64,000 nucleotides of DNA from CBDFHV01 sp965247705 (lineage in GTDB: Bacteria > Pseudomonadota > Alphaproteobacteria > Rhodospirillales > CAMCUA01): assembly GCA_965247705.1 (NCBI GenBank), contig CBDFHV010000078.1, positions 1-64,000 of the forward strand, written 5' to 3'. Each line of letters begins with the position of its first letter. Positions within the stretch are counted from its first letter, which is position 1. The notes below the pieces were generated by a model. The model saw only the letters and a list, made by a program, of their open reading frames with translations. It did no database searches and had not been told where the DNA came from. This document shows, one piece after another, positions 29,464 through 39,243 of the stretch. The position numbers were made by a program, and so were the translations under genes.

Positions 29464-29471
29464 GGCCCGTC

Positions 29472-32141
29472 TCAGGCGTTGGTTTCGCCCTTTACGTCCA
29501 GCGCCGCCTGGGCCGCCGCCAGGCGGGCGACGGGAACCCGGTAGGGGGAGCAGGACACGTAATCCAGACCGATCCGATGGCAGAAGGCCACCGACGCGGG
29601 ATCGCCACCATGTTCGCCGCAAATGCCAAGCTTGATGTCGGGCCGGGTCTTGCGCCCCCGTTCGGTGGCGATGCGCACCAGTTCGCCGACCCCGATCTGG
29701 TCGATGGAAATGAAAGGGTCCACCTCCAAGATGCCCTGTTCCCGGTAGGCTTCCAGGAAGTTGCCCGCGTCGTCCCGCGACAGGCCAAAGGTGGTCTGGG
29801 TCAGGTCGTTGGTGCCGTAGCTGAAGAACTCCGCCGTCTCGGCGATCCGGTTGGCCAGCAGGCAGGCGCGGGGCAACTCGATCATGGTGCCGGTCAGGTA
29901 GTCGATTTGGACGCCCTTTTCCGCTTGAACGTCCGCGGCGACCCGATCGACGATTTCCTTGAGCAGGTCGAACTCCCGGGTGGTGGCGATGAGGGGGATC
30001 ATCACCTCGGGCTGCACGGTCTGGCCGTCCTGGGAGACGATGGCCGCGGCCTCGAATATGGCCCGGGCCTGCATCTCGCAGATCTCCGGATACGTAATGG
30101 CGAGCCGGCAGCCCCGGTGGCCGAGCATGGGGTTCTGCTCTTCCAGTTGCAGCGCCCGCGCCCGCACCGTCGCCACGTCGCTGCCCGCCTCATCGGCCAC
30201 TTGCGCCAGTTCCTCTTCGCTGTTGGGCAGGAACTCGTGCAACGGCGGATCGAGCAGCCGGATGGTCACCGGCTTGCCGGCCATGATGCGGAACAGTTGG
30301 ACGAAATCGTCCCGCTGGTAGGGCAGCAGATCGTTCAGCTCCTTGCGTCGCGCGGCCTCGTCCTCGGCCAGGATCATGGAGCGCATGTGAAGAATGCGCT
30401 GCGGGTCGAAAAACATGTGCTCGGTGCGCGACAGCCCGATGCCCTCGGCCCCGAACTTAATGGCGGTCTCCGCATCCAAGGCCGTTTCCGCGTTGGCGCG
30501 GACGCCCATGGTTCGGATCTCGTCCACCCAGCCCATCAGGCGGCCGAAATCTCCAGTTAGTTTCGGCTGGATGGTCGGTACCTCGCCCTCCATGACCTCG
30601 CCGGCGCTGCCGTCGATGGTGATCACGTCGCCTTCCTTCAGCACCCTGCCGCGGGACGTCAGGGACTTCGCCTTGGTGTCGACGAACAGTTCGCTGGCGC
30701 CGGCCACGCACGGCGTGCCCATGCCCCGGGCAACCACGGCGGCGTGACTTGTCATGCCCCCCCGCGAGGTAAGGATCCCGCGCGCCGCGTGCATGCCGCC
30801 GATGTCTTCGGGACTGGTTTCGACCCGAACCAGGATGACGTCCTCGCCGCGGGCCACCCAATCCTCCGCCTCGGCGGCGGTGAACACGATCTTGCCCGAA
30901 GCGGCGCCGGGCGACGCCGGTAGCCCCCGCCCCAGGACGGTCCGTTCGGCGTCCGGATCCAGGGTCGGGTGGAGAATCTGGTCGAGCTGGCCGGGGTCGA
31001 TGCGGCGCACCGCCTCGTTACGCTCGATCAGCCCTTCGTCCACCATGTCCACGGCCATTTTCAACGCCGCCGCGGTGGTGCGCTTGCCGGTCCGGGTCTG
31101 GAGCATCCACAGCCGGCTCTTCTCGACCGTGAACTCCAGATCCTGCATGTCCTTGAAATGCCGTTCCAGGAGGCCGCGCACCTTGTGCAGTTCGGCATAG
31201 GCCCCGGGCATGAGCCGCTCCATGGACTCATGGGCGGCGGGATCGTCGTCCCGGGCGGTCAAGGATTGGGGGGTGCGAATGCCGGCAACCACGTCCTCGC
31301 CCTGGGCGTTGACCAGGTATTCGCCGAAGAAGGCGTTCTCCCCCGTCGACGGATCGCGGGTGAAGGCGACGCCGGTCGCCGATTTCTCGCCGGTGTTGCC
31401 GAAGACCATGCTTTGGACGTTCACCGCCGTGCCCCAGTCGGCCGGCAGGTCGTGAAGGCGCCGATAGGTGATGGCCCGCTGGTTCATCCAGCTTCCGAAC
31501 ACGGCGCCGATGGCACCCCACAATTGTTCCTGCGGATCGGTGGGGAAGGGCGTGCCAAGCTCCTCCGCCACCCGCTTTTTGTAGAGGTCGACAATCCGCT
31601 TCCAGTCCTCGGCGCCCAGGTCGGTGTCCAGATCGAAACCATGGTCCTGCTTATGGTCGTCGAGGATGTCCTCGAAATGCTCATGGGCGACGTCCAGCAC
31701 CACGCTCGAATACATTTGGACGAACCGCCGGTAGCTGTCGAAGGCGAACCGCTCGTCGCCGCTGCGCGCCGCCAGGCCTTTCACCGTCTCGTCGTTGAGG
31801 CCGAGGTTGAGTACCGTGTCCATCATCCCGGGCATGGAGGCCCGAGCGCCGGAGCGGACAGAAACCAGGAGCGGGTTGTCCGCATCCCCGAAGCGCGCGC
31901 CCATGATCTCCTCGATCTGGGCAAGGCCGTCGTTTACCTGTTGGGCGAGGTCGCCGGGATAGGACCGCTCGTGGTCGTAGAAGTGGGTGCACAATTCGGT
32001 GGTGATGGTGAACCCGGGAGGCACGGGCAGGCCGAGGTTGGCCATCTCGGCGAGGCCGGCGCCCTTGCCACCGAGCAGATTGCGCATCTCCGCGCCGCCT
32101 TCGGCGCTGCCGTTGCCGAAGCGATACACCCATTTGGCCAT
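29472..32141 (-). CDS. ppdK: Pyruvate, phosphate dikinase
   Basis: 889 residues. Interconverts pyruvate, ATP and Pi with phosphoenolpyruvate, AMP and PPi. The N-terminal ATP-grasp region begins GGKGAGLAEM; the swivelling phosphohistidine domain has GGMTSHAAVVARGMG with His466; the C-terminal PEP/pyruvate barrel contains GICGEHGGDP. GAGGGG is 9 nt before the ATG at 32141, favouring it over the TTG at 32147. Directly downstream of glyS, almost without a gap. Confidence 0.95.
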   Translation of the reverse strand: MAKWVYRFGNGSAEGGAEMRNLLGGKGAGLAEMANLGLPVPPGFTITTELCTHFYDHERSYPGDLAQQVNDGLAQIEEIMGARFGDADNPLLVSVRSGARASMPGMMDTVLNLGLNDETVKGLAARSGDERFAFDSYRRFVQMYSSVVLDVAHEHFEDILDDHKQDHGFDLDTDLGAEDWKRIVDLYKKRVAEELGTPFPTDPQEQLWGAIGAVFGSWMNQRAITYRRLHDLPADWGTAVNVQSMVFGNTGEKSATGVAFTRDPSTGENAFFGEYLVNAQGEDVVAGIRTPQSLTARDDDPAAHESMERLMPGAYAELHKVRGLLERHFKDMQDLEFTVEKSRLWMLQTRTGKRTTAAALKMAVDMVDEGLIERNEAVRRIDPGQLDQILHPTLDPDAERTVLGRGLPASPGAASGKIVFTAAEAEDWVARGEDVILVRVETSPEDIGGMHAARGILTSRGGMTSHAAVVARGMGTPCVAGASELFVDTKAKSLTSRGRVLKEGDVITIDGSAGEVMEGEVPTIQPKLTGDFGRLMGWVDEIRTMGVRANAETALDAETAIKFGAEGIGLSRTEHMFFDPQRILHMRSMILAEDEAARRKELNDLLPYQRDDFVQLFRIMAGKPVTIRLLDPPLHEFLPNSEEELAQVADEAGSDVATVRARALQLEEQNPMLGHRGCRLAITYPEICEMQARAIFEAAAIVSQDGQTVQPEVMIPLIATTREFDLLKEIVDRVAADVQAEKGVQIDYLTGTMIELPRACLLANRIAETAEFFSYGTNDLTQTTFGLSRDDAGNFLEAYREQGILEVDPFISIDQIGVGELVRIATERGRKTRPDIKLGICGEHGGDPASVAFCHRIGLDYVSCSPYRVPVARLAAAQAALDVKGETNA

Positions 32142-32147
32142 GGCCAA

Positions 32148-34235
32148 TTACCCCTCGATCCTCGAAAAATCCGCCACGCCGCCGAGGGCGGCGCGGACCC
32201 GTGCCAGCATGCGCAGTCGATTGGCGCGCAAATCCCCGTCATCGGTATTGACCGTCACCCGGTCGAAAAAGGCGTCCAAGGGGGCCCTGAGGTCGGCAAG
32301 GTCCCCCATGGCGTCGGTGAACCGTTCCTCGCCCACCGCGCGGCCGATCAGGGCGGTTGCCGCGTTGAGGCGCTGGTGCAGCGCCTTCTCCTCATCCTGG
32401 GTCAGCCGGGCCGGGTCGACGTCGCCGTCGTAGGAAACCCCGTCCTTCTTCTCCTCGATGCGGACGATATTGGCGGCCCGCTTGTAGGCGGTCAGCAGAT
32501 TGGCGCCGTCGTCGGTGCCGAGGAACGCCTGCAGCGCCCGGACCCGGTTGACCAGGCGCACCAGGTCGTCCTCGCCGCCCAGCGCCAATACCGCCGTGAC
32601 CAGGTCTTGGCGCACCCCCTCTTCGCGCAGATGCACCTTCAGCCGGTCGGCGAAGAAGTCCAGCAGGTGCCCCGCCACCTCCGGCTCGTCGTGGCCCAAG
32701 GCGTGGAAGTTGACCCCGTACTTGGCGAACAGGCGATGGCCCTCGTGGATGGGCTCCCGCAGGGGCAGGCGCAGGCCGTTTTCCATGATCAGGCGAATGA
32801 CGCCCAGGGCGGCGCGGCGCAACGCGAAGGGGTCCTTGGAGCCGGTGGGCTTTTCGTCGATACCGAAGAAGCCGATCAGGCTGTCGAGTTTGTCGGCCAG
32901 GGCCACGGCGACGCTGAGCGGCTGGGTGGGGCAGCGGTCGCCCGGGCCCTGGGGGGCGTAGTGGTCGGCGATGGCGTCGGCGACCGCCGGCGGTTCACCG
33001 TCGTGGAGCGCGTAGTAGCGGCCCATGATGCCTTGAAGTTCGGGAAACTCGCCCACCATCTCGCTGGTCAGATCGCACTTGGCGAGTCGCGCCGCACGCT
33101 CCGCTGCATCGGCCTCGGCGCCGGGGATGAAGGGGCAGAGGACGCGAACCAGTTCGGCCATGCGTTCGGCCTTGTCGCCGTCGGTGCCCAACTTGGCGTG
33201 GAAGATGCGCTCGGCCAGTTTGGGGATGCGGTTATCCAGGCTTTGCGCCCGATCCTGATCCCAGAAGAACCGGGCGTCGGCCAGGCGAGCGCGCAGGACC
33301 CGCTCGTTGCCGGCGACGATGGCCGCGCCGCCGTCACTGGCTTCCATGTTGGCCACGACGATGAAACGGGGCGCCATGGAGCCGTCCCCGGCGAGCAGGG
33401 AGAAATGCTTCAGATGGGATCGCATGGACGTGATCAGCACCTCCGACGGGACTTCCATGAACGTCTCGTCGATGCGGCCCATACGCACCACCGGCCACTC
33501 CACCAGACCGGTGACCTCGTCGAGAAGCCCGGGGTCGTCGCGCAGGGTCAGTCCCTCCTCGGTGGCGAGGGCCGCCGCCGCCTCGGCGATCGTCGCCCGG
33601 CGCTCGGCGGCGTCGAGAACGACCATCGCCGCCCGCAGCTTCGCCCCGTAGTCCGCGAAGTCCTTGACCTGGATCACACCGGGGGCGAGGAAACGGTGGC
33701 CCCGGGTTTCGTTGGACGCGGTCACCGGCCCGAAGGTCGCCGCGACGGTGGTGCCGCCCAGCAGGCACAGGATCCCGTGCACCGGGCGCACCCAACGCAC
33801 CGTGTGGTCGGCCCAGCGCATGGACTTGGGCCACGGGAAGTCGGCCAAGACCGTTTCCACCACGTCCTTGACCACGTCGGCGGCGGGCCGGCCCTGGCGT
33901 TCGACGACGGCGAACAGGAAGGTCCCCTTCGGCGTTTCCCGTTCCTCCACATCGTCGCGGGACAGGCCCACGGAGCCGAGGAACCCGGCAATGGCCTTCT
34001 CCGGCGCGTCGGCCTTGGGTCCGCGCCGTTCCTCGCGGCTGTCGGGCTGGCGTTCCGCCACGTCGCCGACCACCGCGGTCAGGCGGCGGGGGGTGGCGAA
34101 GGCGCGGGCCTCGCCGGGGGTCAGGCCGGCGGCCGCCAACCCCTTGACGACCAGGCGTTTCAGGTCCTCCGCCGCCCGGCCCTGCATGCGGGCGGGGATC
34201 TCTTCCGACATAATCTCCAGCAGAAGTTCGGCCAT
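32148..34235 (-). CDS. glyS: Glycine-tRNA ligase beta subunit
   Basis: 695 residues. N-terminal LLEIMSEEIPARMQGRA and internal GIMGRYYALHDGEPPAVADAI are characteristic of the bacterial alpha2beta2 enzyme; the C-terminal region is the anticodon-binding domain. It starts 7 bp after glyQ ends. Confidence 0.96.
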   Translation of the reverse strand: MAELLLEIMSEEIPARMQGRAAEDLKRLVVKGLAAAGLTPGEARAFATPRRLTAVVGDVAERQPDSREERRGPKADAPEKAIAGFLGSVGLSRDDVEERETPKGTFLFAVVERQGRPAADVVKDVVETVLADFPWPKSMRWADHTVRWVRPVHGILCLLGGTTVAATFGPVTASNETRGHRFLAPGVIQVKDFADYGAKLRAAMVVLDAAERRATIAEAAAALATEEGLTLRDDPGLLDEVTGLVEWPVVRMGRIDETFMEVPSEVLITSMRSHLKHFSLLAGDGSMAPRFIVVANMEASDGGAAIVAGNERVLRARLADARFFWDQDRAQSLDNRIPKLAERIFHAKLGTDGDKAERMAELVRVLCPFIPGAEADAAERAARLAKCDLTSEMVGEFPELQGIMGRYYALHDGEPPAVADAIADHYAPQGPGDRCPTQPLSVAVALADKLDSLIGFFGIDEKPTGSKDPFALRRAALGVIRLIMENGLRLPLREPIHEGHRLFAKYGVNFHALGHDEPEVAGHLLDFFADRLKVHLREEGVRQDLVTAVLALGGEDDLVRLVNRVRALQAFLGTDDGANLLTAYKRAANIVRIEEKKDGVSYDGDVDPARLTQDEEKALHQRLNAATALIGRAVGEERFTDAMGDLADLRAPLDAFFDRVTVNTDDGDLRANRLRMLARVRAALGGVADFSRIEG

Positions 34236-34242
34236 GGCCGCC

Positions 34243-35151
34243 TCAGGCGGCCGCGGGGGCGTGGCCCCGGGATTTGAGCCACGCTTCGCAGCAGCCCTTG
34301 GCCAGGATCCGCACGCGGCCGATGTAGGATGCCCGCTCGGTGACGCTGACGATGCCCCGGGCGTCCATCATGTTGAACAGGTGGCTGGCCCGGATGCAGT
34401 GCTCGTAGGCGGGCAGGGGATAGGGGGTGTCCAGTACCAGCAGTTCCTTGCACTGGATTTCCGCTTCCTCGAACTGGCGCGCCAGGATCACCGTGTCGGC
34501 GAGCTCGAAGTTGTAGGCCGAATACTCCCGCTCCCCCTGCAGGAAGACGTCGCCGTAGGTCATGCCGCCCCGGTCCTGGGGCAGGCCGTTCCAGTCCAGA
34601 TCGAAGATGTTGTCGACGCCCTGGACGTACATGGCCAGGCGTTCCAGCCCGTAGGTGAGTTCCACCGAGACCGGGTCGCAGTCGATGCCGCCGACCTGCT
34701 GGAAATAGGTGAACTGGCTCACCTCCATGCCGTCGCACCACACCTCCCAGCCAAGGCCCCAGGCGCCGAGGGTCGGGCCCTCCCAATCGTCCTCGACGAA
34801 GCGGATGTCGTGCAGGGAGGCATCGATGCCGATGTGATAGAGGCTGTCCAGATAGAGGTTCTGCGAGTCGGCCGGCGACGGCTTCATGATCACCTGGAAC
34901 TGGTAGTAGTGCTGCACTCGGTTGGGGTTGTCCCCATAGCGCCCGTCGGTGGGCCGCCGCGACGGCTGCACATAGGCCGCCCTCCACGGCTCCGGCCCCA
35001 GGGACCGCAAGGTGGTCGCCGGATGAAAGGTCCCCGCGCCCACCTCCATGTCATAGGGCTGGAGGATGACGCAGCCACGGTCGCTCCAAAAGCCCTGGAG
35101 GGCCAGGATCAGGGCCTGGAAGCTGGGCGGCTTGGCGGCGGCGGACGCCAT
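34243..35151 (-). CDS. glyQ: Glycine-tRNA ligase alpha subunit
   Basis: 302 residues. SFQALILALQGFWSDRGCVILQPYDMEVGAGT and FTYFQQVGGIDC are signatures of the catalytic alpha subunit. First gene of a five-gene minus-strand run: glyQ, glyS, ppdK, MoaD-like, BNR protein. Confidence 0.96.
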   Translation of the reverse strand: MASAAAKPPSFQALILALQGFWSDRGCVILQPYDMEVGAGTFHPATTLRSLGPEPWRAAYVQPSRRPTDGRYGDNPNRVQHYYQFQVIMKPSPADSQNLYLDSLYHIGIDASLHDIRFVEDDWEGPTLGAWGLGWEVWCDGMEVSQFTYFQQVGGIDCDPVSVELTYGLERLAMYVQGVDNIFDLDWNGLPQDRGGMTYGDVFLQGEREYSAYNFELADTVILARQFEEAEIQCKELLVLDTPYPLPAYEHCIRASHLFNMMDARGIVSVTERASYIGRVRILAKGCCEAWLKSRGHAPAAA

Positions 35152-35632
35152 GAGGTTCCCCGGAAACGGTGACTTTGTTGCGGCGCAGCGGACACTACCG
35201 CCGGGGCCGGGAGGGGGTCAAGGAAGGGGGGTGGGGGGAGGCCAGCAGCTACCCGCGCCAAGGGCGCCCCGACGCCCCGGGTTAGGGACCCGACGGCCGC
35301 CACCCACTCCCTGTCGTTGCCGGGTTCGTCCTGGCAACCTATGGCGCCTCACACGGAGGGACCACCCGGTGCACCGTCCCGGAAAGCCTCCCTGTTACGT
35401 GATATGTTGCCGTATACGTTGCCGTGCCGGCGTGCGTCCATGCCCTGGCCTTCTTCCGAGGTGTCTCGTCCGTGGCCAAGGAGAAACGAAGAATTAGATA
35501 TTGTGTCCTTGTAATATCTGCAAACCGGCCAAACCGGAAATCCCGAATCGCAAGAAAACCGCGCCCACCACCTCGATTTCTTGCAAATTCGAATACTTCC
35601 CCAACGCCGATCAGCCGGAAAAATCAGAGACT
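35152..35632. other. Intergenic region upstream of glyQ
   Basis: 481 bp without a supported gene. It should contain the glyQ promoter. A perfect 7-bp inverted repeat, AGATATT-N10-AATATCT, lies at 35496-35519 in a locally AT-rich stretch and could be an operator or the edge of older mobile DNA. The right end meets an IS3 element. Confidence 0.5.
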
Positions 35633-35700
35633 TGTGAGTCGGACCCGATTTCCTTGGACACAGAATTGGCTTAATCGAAGTGTCCAAGGAGGACCGGAAC

Positions 35701-36111
35701 ATGACCGATAATTTTGAGAAGAAAGTTGCTGTTGATGGGCCTGTGGTAAATGCGGGCGAGCTTGGCTCGTCCACGTTTTCCCCAGGACAGGCTTTGCCGG
35801 CAGGCCCGCTGGGACTTGGCCAGCGATGGACGGTGGCGCGCAAGCGTGAGGTCGTTCTGCGGCTTTTGCGTGACGAGCCGGTGCAACTTCTGTCGCGCCA
35901 GTTGGGCGTAGAGATCTTCCGGCTCGAGCAGTGGCGTGAGAAAGCGATCGGCGGGATCGACGCCTCGCTCAAGCAACGCAAGGGCGATCCGGTGCAGGCG
36001 GAACTGGATAGCGCCATGAAGCGGATCGGAGAGTTGACCATGCAGGTGGAACTGCTGGAGGCCAAGACGGAGACCTTCGGCCCTTTGGGGCGGCGGAGGT
36101 CGCGGCGATGA
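35701..36111 (+). CDS. IS3-family transposase OrfA
   Basis: 136 residues. Helix-turn-helix of the IS3 OrfA type (about 40-85: RWTVARKREVVLRLLR, LSRQLGVEIFRLEQWR) followed by a coiled coil (about 100-125). AGGAGG is 8 nt before the ATG. Its last four bases overlap OrfB (ATGA), so OrfB is made by coupling or frameshifting. Confidence 0.88.
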   Translation: MTDNFEKKVAVDGPVVNAGELGSSTFSPGQALPAGPLGLGQRWTVARKREVVLRLLRDEPVQLLSRQLGVEIFRLEQWREKAIGGIDASLKQRKGDPVQAELDSAMKRIGELTMQVELLEAKTETFGPLGRRRSRR

Positions 36112-37013
36112 GTGCCGCCACCTCGCCCGGCACGGGTCTGGCCTGCGGCCTGCGGCGGGTCTGCGCCGCCTGGGGCATGGCCCGCTCCTCGTTCTACGCC
36201 GTGACCTCCGGCCAGCACGCCGAGCAGCCGCCGGCAAAGCGTCGGGGACCGAAGCCCGCGATCTCGGACCAGGCGCTGCTGGTGGCGATCGAAGCCGACC
36301 TGGAGGCATCGCCCCGGGAGGGCGAGGGCTACCGCAAGGTCTGGGCTCGGCTTCGGGTCTGTCGCGACATCCGGGTTGCCCGCAAGCGGGTGCTCCGCCT
36401 GATGCGCGAGAACAATCTGCTCTCGCCCCATCGCTGCCGCCGCCGTGGCGGCAATCCCCATGACGGTGAGATCATCACTCATGCCCCGAACCTCATGTGG
36501 GGCACCGATGGCGTTCGGGTGTTCACGGTGGACGACGGCTGGGGCTGGATCTTCACCGCCGTCGAGCATTGGAACGCCGAGTGTGTCGGCTGGCATGTCT
36601 GCAAGCGCGGCGACCGCTTCGCCGCCCTGCAGCCGATCTCCATGGGGCTTGCCGGGCTGTATGGCTCGACCGCGGCCGGCGCGGCTCGGGGGCTGGCCTT
36701 GCGGATGGATCACGGCTCCCAGTATCTGTCGGACCACTTCACCAACCAGATCAAGTTCTGGGGCATCCAGCCGTCCTACGCCTTCGTCGCCGAGCCCCAG
36801 ACCAACGGCGTCGCCGAGCGGTTCAATCGCACGCTGAAGGAACAGATCATCCATGGTCGCATCTACCGCAACATCGCGGAGCTGCGGGACGCCGTCCGCG
36901 ACTTCGTCGAACTCTACAATGCCCAGTGGATCGTCGAAAAGAACGGCTACCTGAGCCCCGCTCAAGCTCGTCAGGCGTGGCACGCCGCGATCTCAATCAG
37001 GCCCGCCGCGTGA
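36108..37013 (+). CDS. IS3-family transposase OrfB (integrase core)
   Basis: 301 residues with the rve/DDE core: first Asp in MWGTDGVRVF, second in RMDHGSQY, Glu in TNGVAERFNR. An upstream HTH_21-like region contains GYRKVWARLR and VLRLMRENNLLSP. Looks intact. Confidence 0.92.
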   Translation: MSAATSPGTGLACGLRRVCAAWGMARSSFYAVTSGQHAEQPPAKRRGPKPAISDQALLVAIEADLEASPREGEGYRKVWARLRVCRDIRVARKRVLRLMRENNLLSPHRCRRRGGNPHDGEIITHAPNLMWGTDGVRVFTVDDGWGWIFTAVEHWNAECVGWHVCKRGDRFAALQPISMGLAGLYGSTAAGAARGLALRMDHGSQYLSDHFTNQIKFWGIQPSYAFVAEPQTNGVAERFNRTLKEQIIHGRIYRNIAELRDAVRDFVELYNAQWIVEKNGYLSPAQARQAWHAAISIRPAA

Positions 37014-37162
37014 GACAAACTTGTGTCCAAGGAACCGGGTGCGCTACAGGATTTCAGCGGGACGAGCGGTAGCGACCGGGTTGACGGCGATTTTTGAGAC
37101 GGATTGTCGGAGAGGTTGGAGGTTGTTGTTCGGGGCTCGTCCGGCGGCACCTGCCGCTTGGT

Positions 37163-38503
37163 TCAGGGCCCTTGGGCGGTGATGCGCCCGGCGATGGCGA
37201 TCATGGCCGGCTGATAGGGATAGGCCGAAGGCAGGGCGATCCTGAGGCGCGACTTGAGCTCCTCGACGCGGACGGCGATTTTGAGAAACGCCCGGCGCAG
37301 GGTTTCGAAGGTGGCCGTTCGCCACAGCGATTTCCGAGGCGCCGCTTGGCGAAGCTGATGCAGCAGCCAGTAGGCGCCGGTATGCAGGAAGAGGCGGAAC
37401 TGGTTGGCCTCCCAACGGTGGCACGACGTGCGGTCGGACTTGGTGTAGAGCTTGTGGTCCTTGATCATGTTTTCCATCCGCCCGCGGGCGCAGTAGACCT
37501 TCTCGTAGAGCGCCTTGGCGCGGCCGCTCAGGTTGGTGACGACGAAGCGGACGTCACAGCCCTTGGCGGTAGCTTCCACGCGGGCGATGACCGAGCGTTG
37601 CCGTGACCAGCTTTTGGCCTGGTAGCCGGTGTGGAAGAAGCGGCGCACCTTATCCTTTCCCTGCCCCGCCCGGCGCACGGCGGCGTCCTCGCACCACGGC
37701 TGGCCGATCCTGTTCAGCCGGGCGTTGCCGGAAAGCCCGAAGATGTAGCCGCAGCCCTGACGTTCGAGGAATTCCATGGCCTCCGGCGTGGCGTAGTGGC
37801 CATCGCCCCGCACGGTGATCTCGACCCGTGGCCAGTTGCGGCGGATGCGGCCGATGACGTGTCTCAGGATCCGCGCCGCCTCGTCGCCGGAGGGCCGCTT
37901 GCCGGGACGCAGCAGTGACATCACCGGCTTGCCGGTGGCCGCCTCGAAGATATGGATGGGTTGGAAGCAATAGTCGTCGTAATGGGCGTTGAACAGCGCC
38001 AGCTGCTGGCCGCCGTGAACGGCATCGTCGGTGTCGTCGATATCGAGAACGATGCGCGCCGGAACGCGCTTGAAGCTGGCGCAAAACAGATCGATCATCG
38101 ACAGCCCCATGCGCCCGAGCGCGCGCCATGACGGCGCGTTCTCGAGGCGCGACAGGGTCGGTTGGCTCATCAGGTCGTCGCCGCTCTCGGACAAACGGCC
38201 ACAGGCCAGCTTGAACGCCGGATCGAAACGCAGAACGTCGAGGTCGTCGCAATCCTCATACCCGCAGGCAATAGCGAACAGGCGCGCCCGGATCATGTCT
38301 ACGTAAGCGTGGGTCGTGCTCGCCGGGTCGCGCACGTCGGTGACGCAGGAAGCGAGCACGTCGGCGATGCCGAGCCGCCTGTCGATCTCGCCCAACAACA
38401 ACACCCCGCCGTCCGACGACAGCCGTCCGCCGTCGAAGCGGGCGCAAAGCGGCTTGCCTCCAACGGGTGACAAACCAGGGAGATAGGGGGTAATCTCGTT
38501 CAT
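37163..38503 (-). CDS. IS1380-family transposase
   Basis: 446 residues. DGGVLLLGEIDRRLGIADVLA and the catalytic-type segments VLDIDDTDD and VRGDGHYATPEAMEFLE, plus CARGRMENMIKDHK with the Glu, match IS1380 DDE transposases. The element termini were not resolved: the sequence right of the gene near 38617-38634 has a candidate end (CCTAGCCCGAATTATTCA on the minus strand), but no inverted partner was seen on the left before the IS3 element. The left end may have been lost. Confidence 0.88.
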   Translation of the reverse strand: MNEITPYLPGLSPVGGKPLCARFDGGRLSSDGGVLLLGEIDRRLGIADVLASCVTDVRDPASTTHAYVDMIRARLFAIACGYEDCDDLDVLRFDPAFKLACGRLSESGDDLMSQPTLSRLENAPSWRALGRMGLSMIDLFCASFKRVPARIVLDIDDTDDAVHGGQQLALFNAHYDDYCFQPIHIFEAATGKPVMSLLRPGKRPSGDEAARILRHVIGRIRRNWPRVEITVRGDGHYATPEAMEFLERQGCGYIFGLSGNARLNRIGQPWCEDAAVRRAGQGKDKVRRFFHTGYQAKSWSRQRSVIARVEATAKGCDVRFVVTNLSGRAKALYEKVYCARGRMENMIKDHKLYTKSDRTSCHRWEANQFRLFLHTGAYWLLHQLRQAAPRKSLWRTATFETLRRAFLKIAVRVEELKSRLRIALPSAYPYQPAMIAIAGRITAQGP

Positions 38504-38904
38504 GGTGAGCCGTGGGTTGTTCTGTTGCCATGTGATCTTGTCTTGACACCAAAATCATACGGCATTTCAACAGGTTAATCTACGCTCACCAGCATTTTCA
38601 ATCAGCGCCGTGAATAATTCGGGCTAGGATCTCGTTGGAGAGTGTATACCCTCTTTTCCAGACGGCGATCTATACTGGGTAGAGCCTGCCTTTATTTCAT
38701 TCAATCAACATTGCCGAGAAAGCTCCGAGACGTGGCTCCGATGATAGCCAAATGCGTTCCTCATTGCAACCGCGTGAAGAATGTTGGCGTGAGCAACCGC
38801 GCAGTGGTTGTCCCATTTGCGCTCGACAGTTCATTTTTACCCTTGCTCAGCGGGTGCGGATGCTCGTGTTCTTTCGCGATTTCGGTCTTTCCTGTGGTCA
38901 TACG
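38504..38904. other. Intergenic region with candidate IS1380 end and shared module
   Basis: 401 bp without a supported gene. It carries the candidate IS1380 terminus near 38617-38634. At 38704-38755 is a segment similar (roughly 75 percent by eye) to 59545-59596; on the minus strand both encode AIIGA-x-x-RS-x-LGNV-like peptides. This suggests two degenerate copies of the same repeat or gene fragment. Confidence 0.45.
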
Positions 38905-38940
38905 GACGAAATGCGGGGACACGACGAAATGCGGGGACAC
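38905..38940. repeat. 18-bp tandem duplication
   Basis: GACGAAATGCGGGGACAC occurs twice head to tail (38905-38922 and 38923-38940) with no mismatch. The AATGCGGGGACAC motif resembles sequences bordering IS200/RAYT-type elements, but no transposase is adjacent. Confidence 0.7.
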
Positions 38941-38963
38941 AGTATCTTTTTTTCCTCAAACCG

Positions 38964-39227
38964 CTAATAGTCCGCCATTTCCCCAGTCAATTGCGAGCCT
39001 CGCACAACGGCCCGCGGGTCTCTTCCGCTCCACTCCCCGGCATCCACGTCGCGGAAGAAGTTGGCGCATAAGCGATTGAATAGCTCCGGTTCCTCGCAGT
39101 TGATGGTGTGCCCGGAATTTGGAATAACCTATAGGCTGGCGGTTCGAACGGTCCGCTTCAGGAAGACGCTCGGTTCAAGGCAAGGGTCGGCGATGTCCCC
39201 GTGTTCGCAATCTCATTTACAATCTCA
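38964..39227 (-). pseudogene. 3' relic of an alpha/beta-fold hydrolase gene
   Basis: Read on the minus strand, the fragment gives GDIADPCLEPSVFLKRTV then, after an in-frame TAG, VIPNSGHTINCEEPELFNRL and FFRDVDAGEWSGRDPRAV before its own TAG. The NSGHTIN block contains the catalytic His of alpha/beta hydrolases and the order matches the family C-terminus. A TGA also interrupts the frame further upstream and the nucleophile half is missing. It abuts the higA gene. Confidence 0.65.
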
Positions 39228-39243
39228 ACTTACGTGCGAATGC

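Larger units (their letters stand above)
35633..37048. mobile_element. IS3-family insertion sequence
   Basis: About 1.4 kb with two overlapping transposase frames. The ends are imperfect inverted repeats sharing ACCCG and TTCCTTGGACACA with a one-base indel between them, and both begin TG. Matching 3-4 bp target duplications were not found, so the boundaries are approximate or a flank has been rearranged. The right end lies ~110 bp from an IS1380 transposase. Confidence 0.8.

Noticed and set aside
30969..34277. Plus-strand open frame of 1102 codons
   Set aside because: Antisense to ppdK and glyS; a by-product of high GC third positions, rich in His/Gly/Val/Asp as such shadows are.
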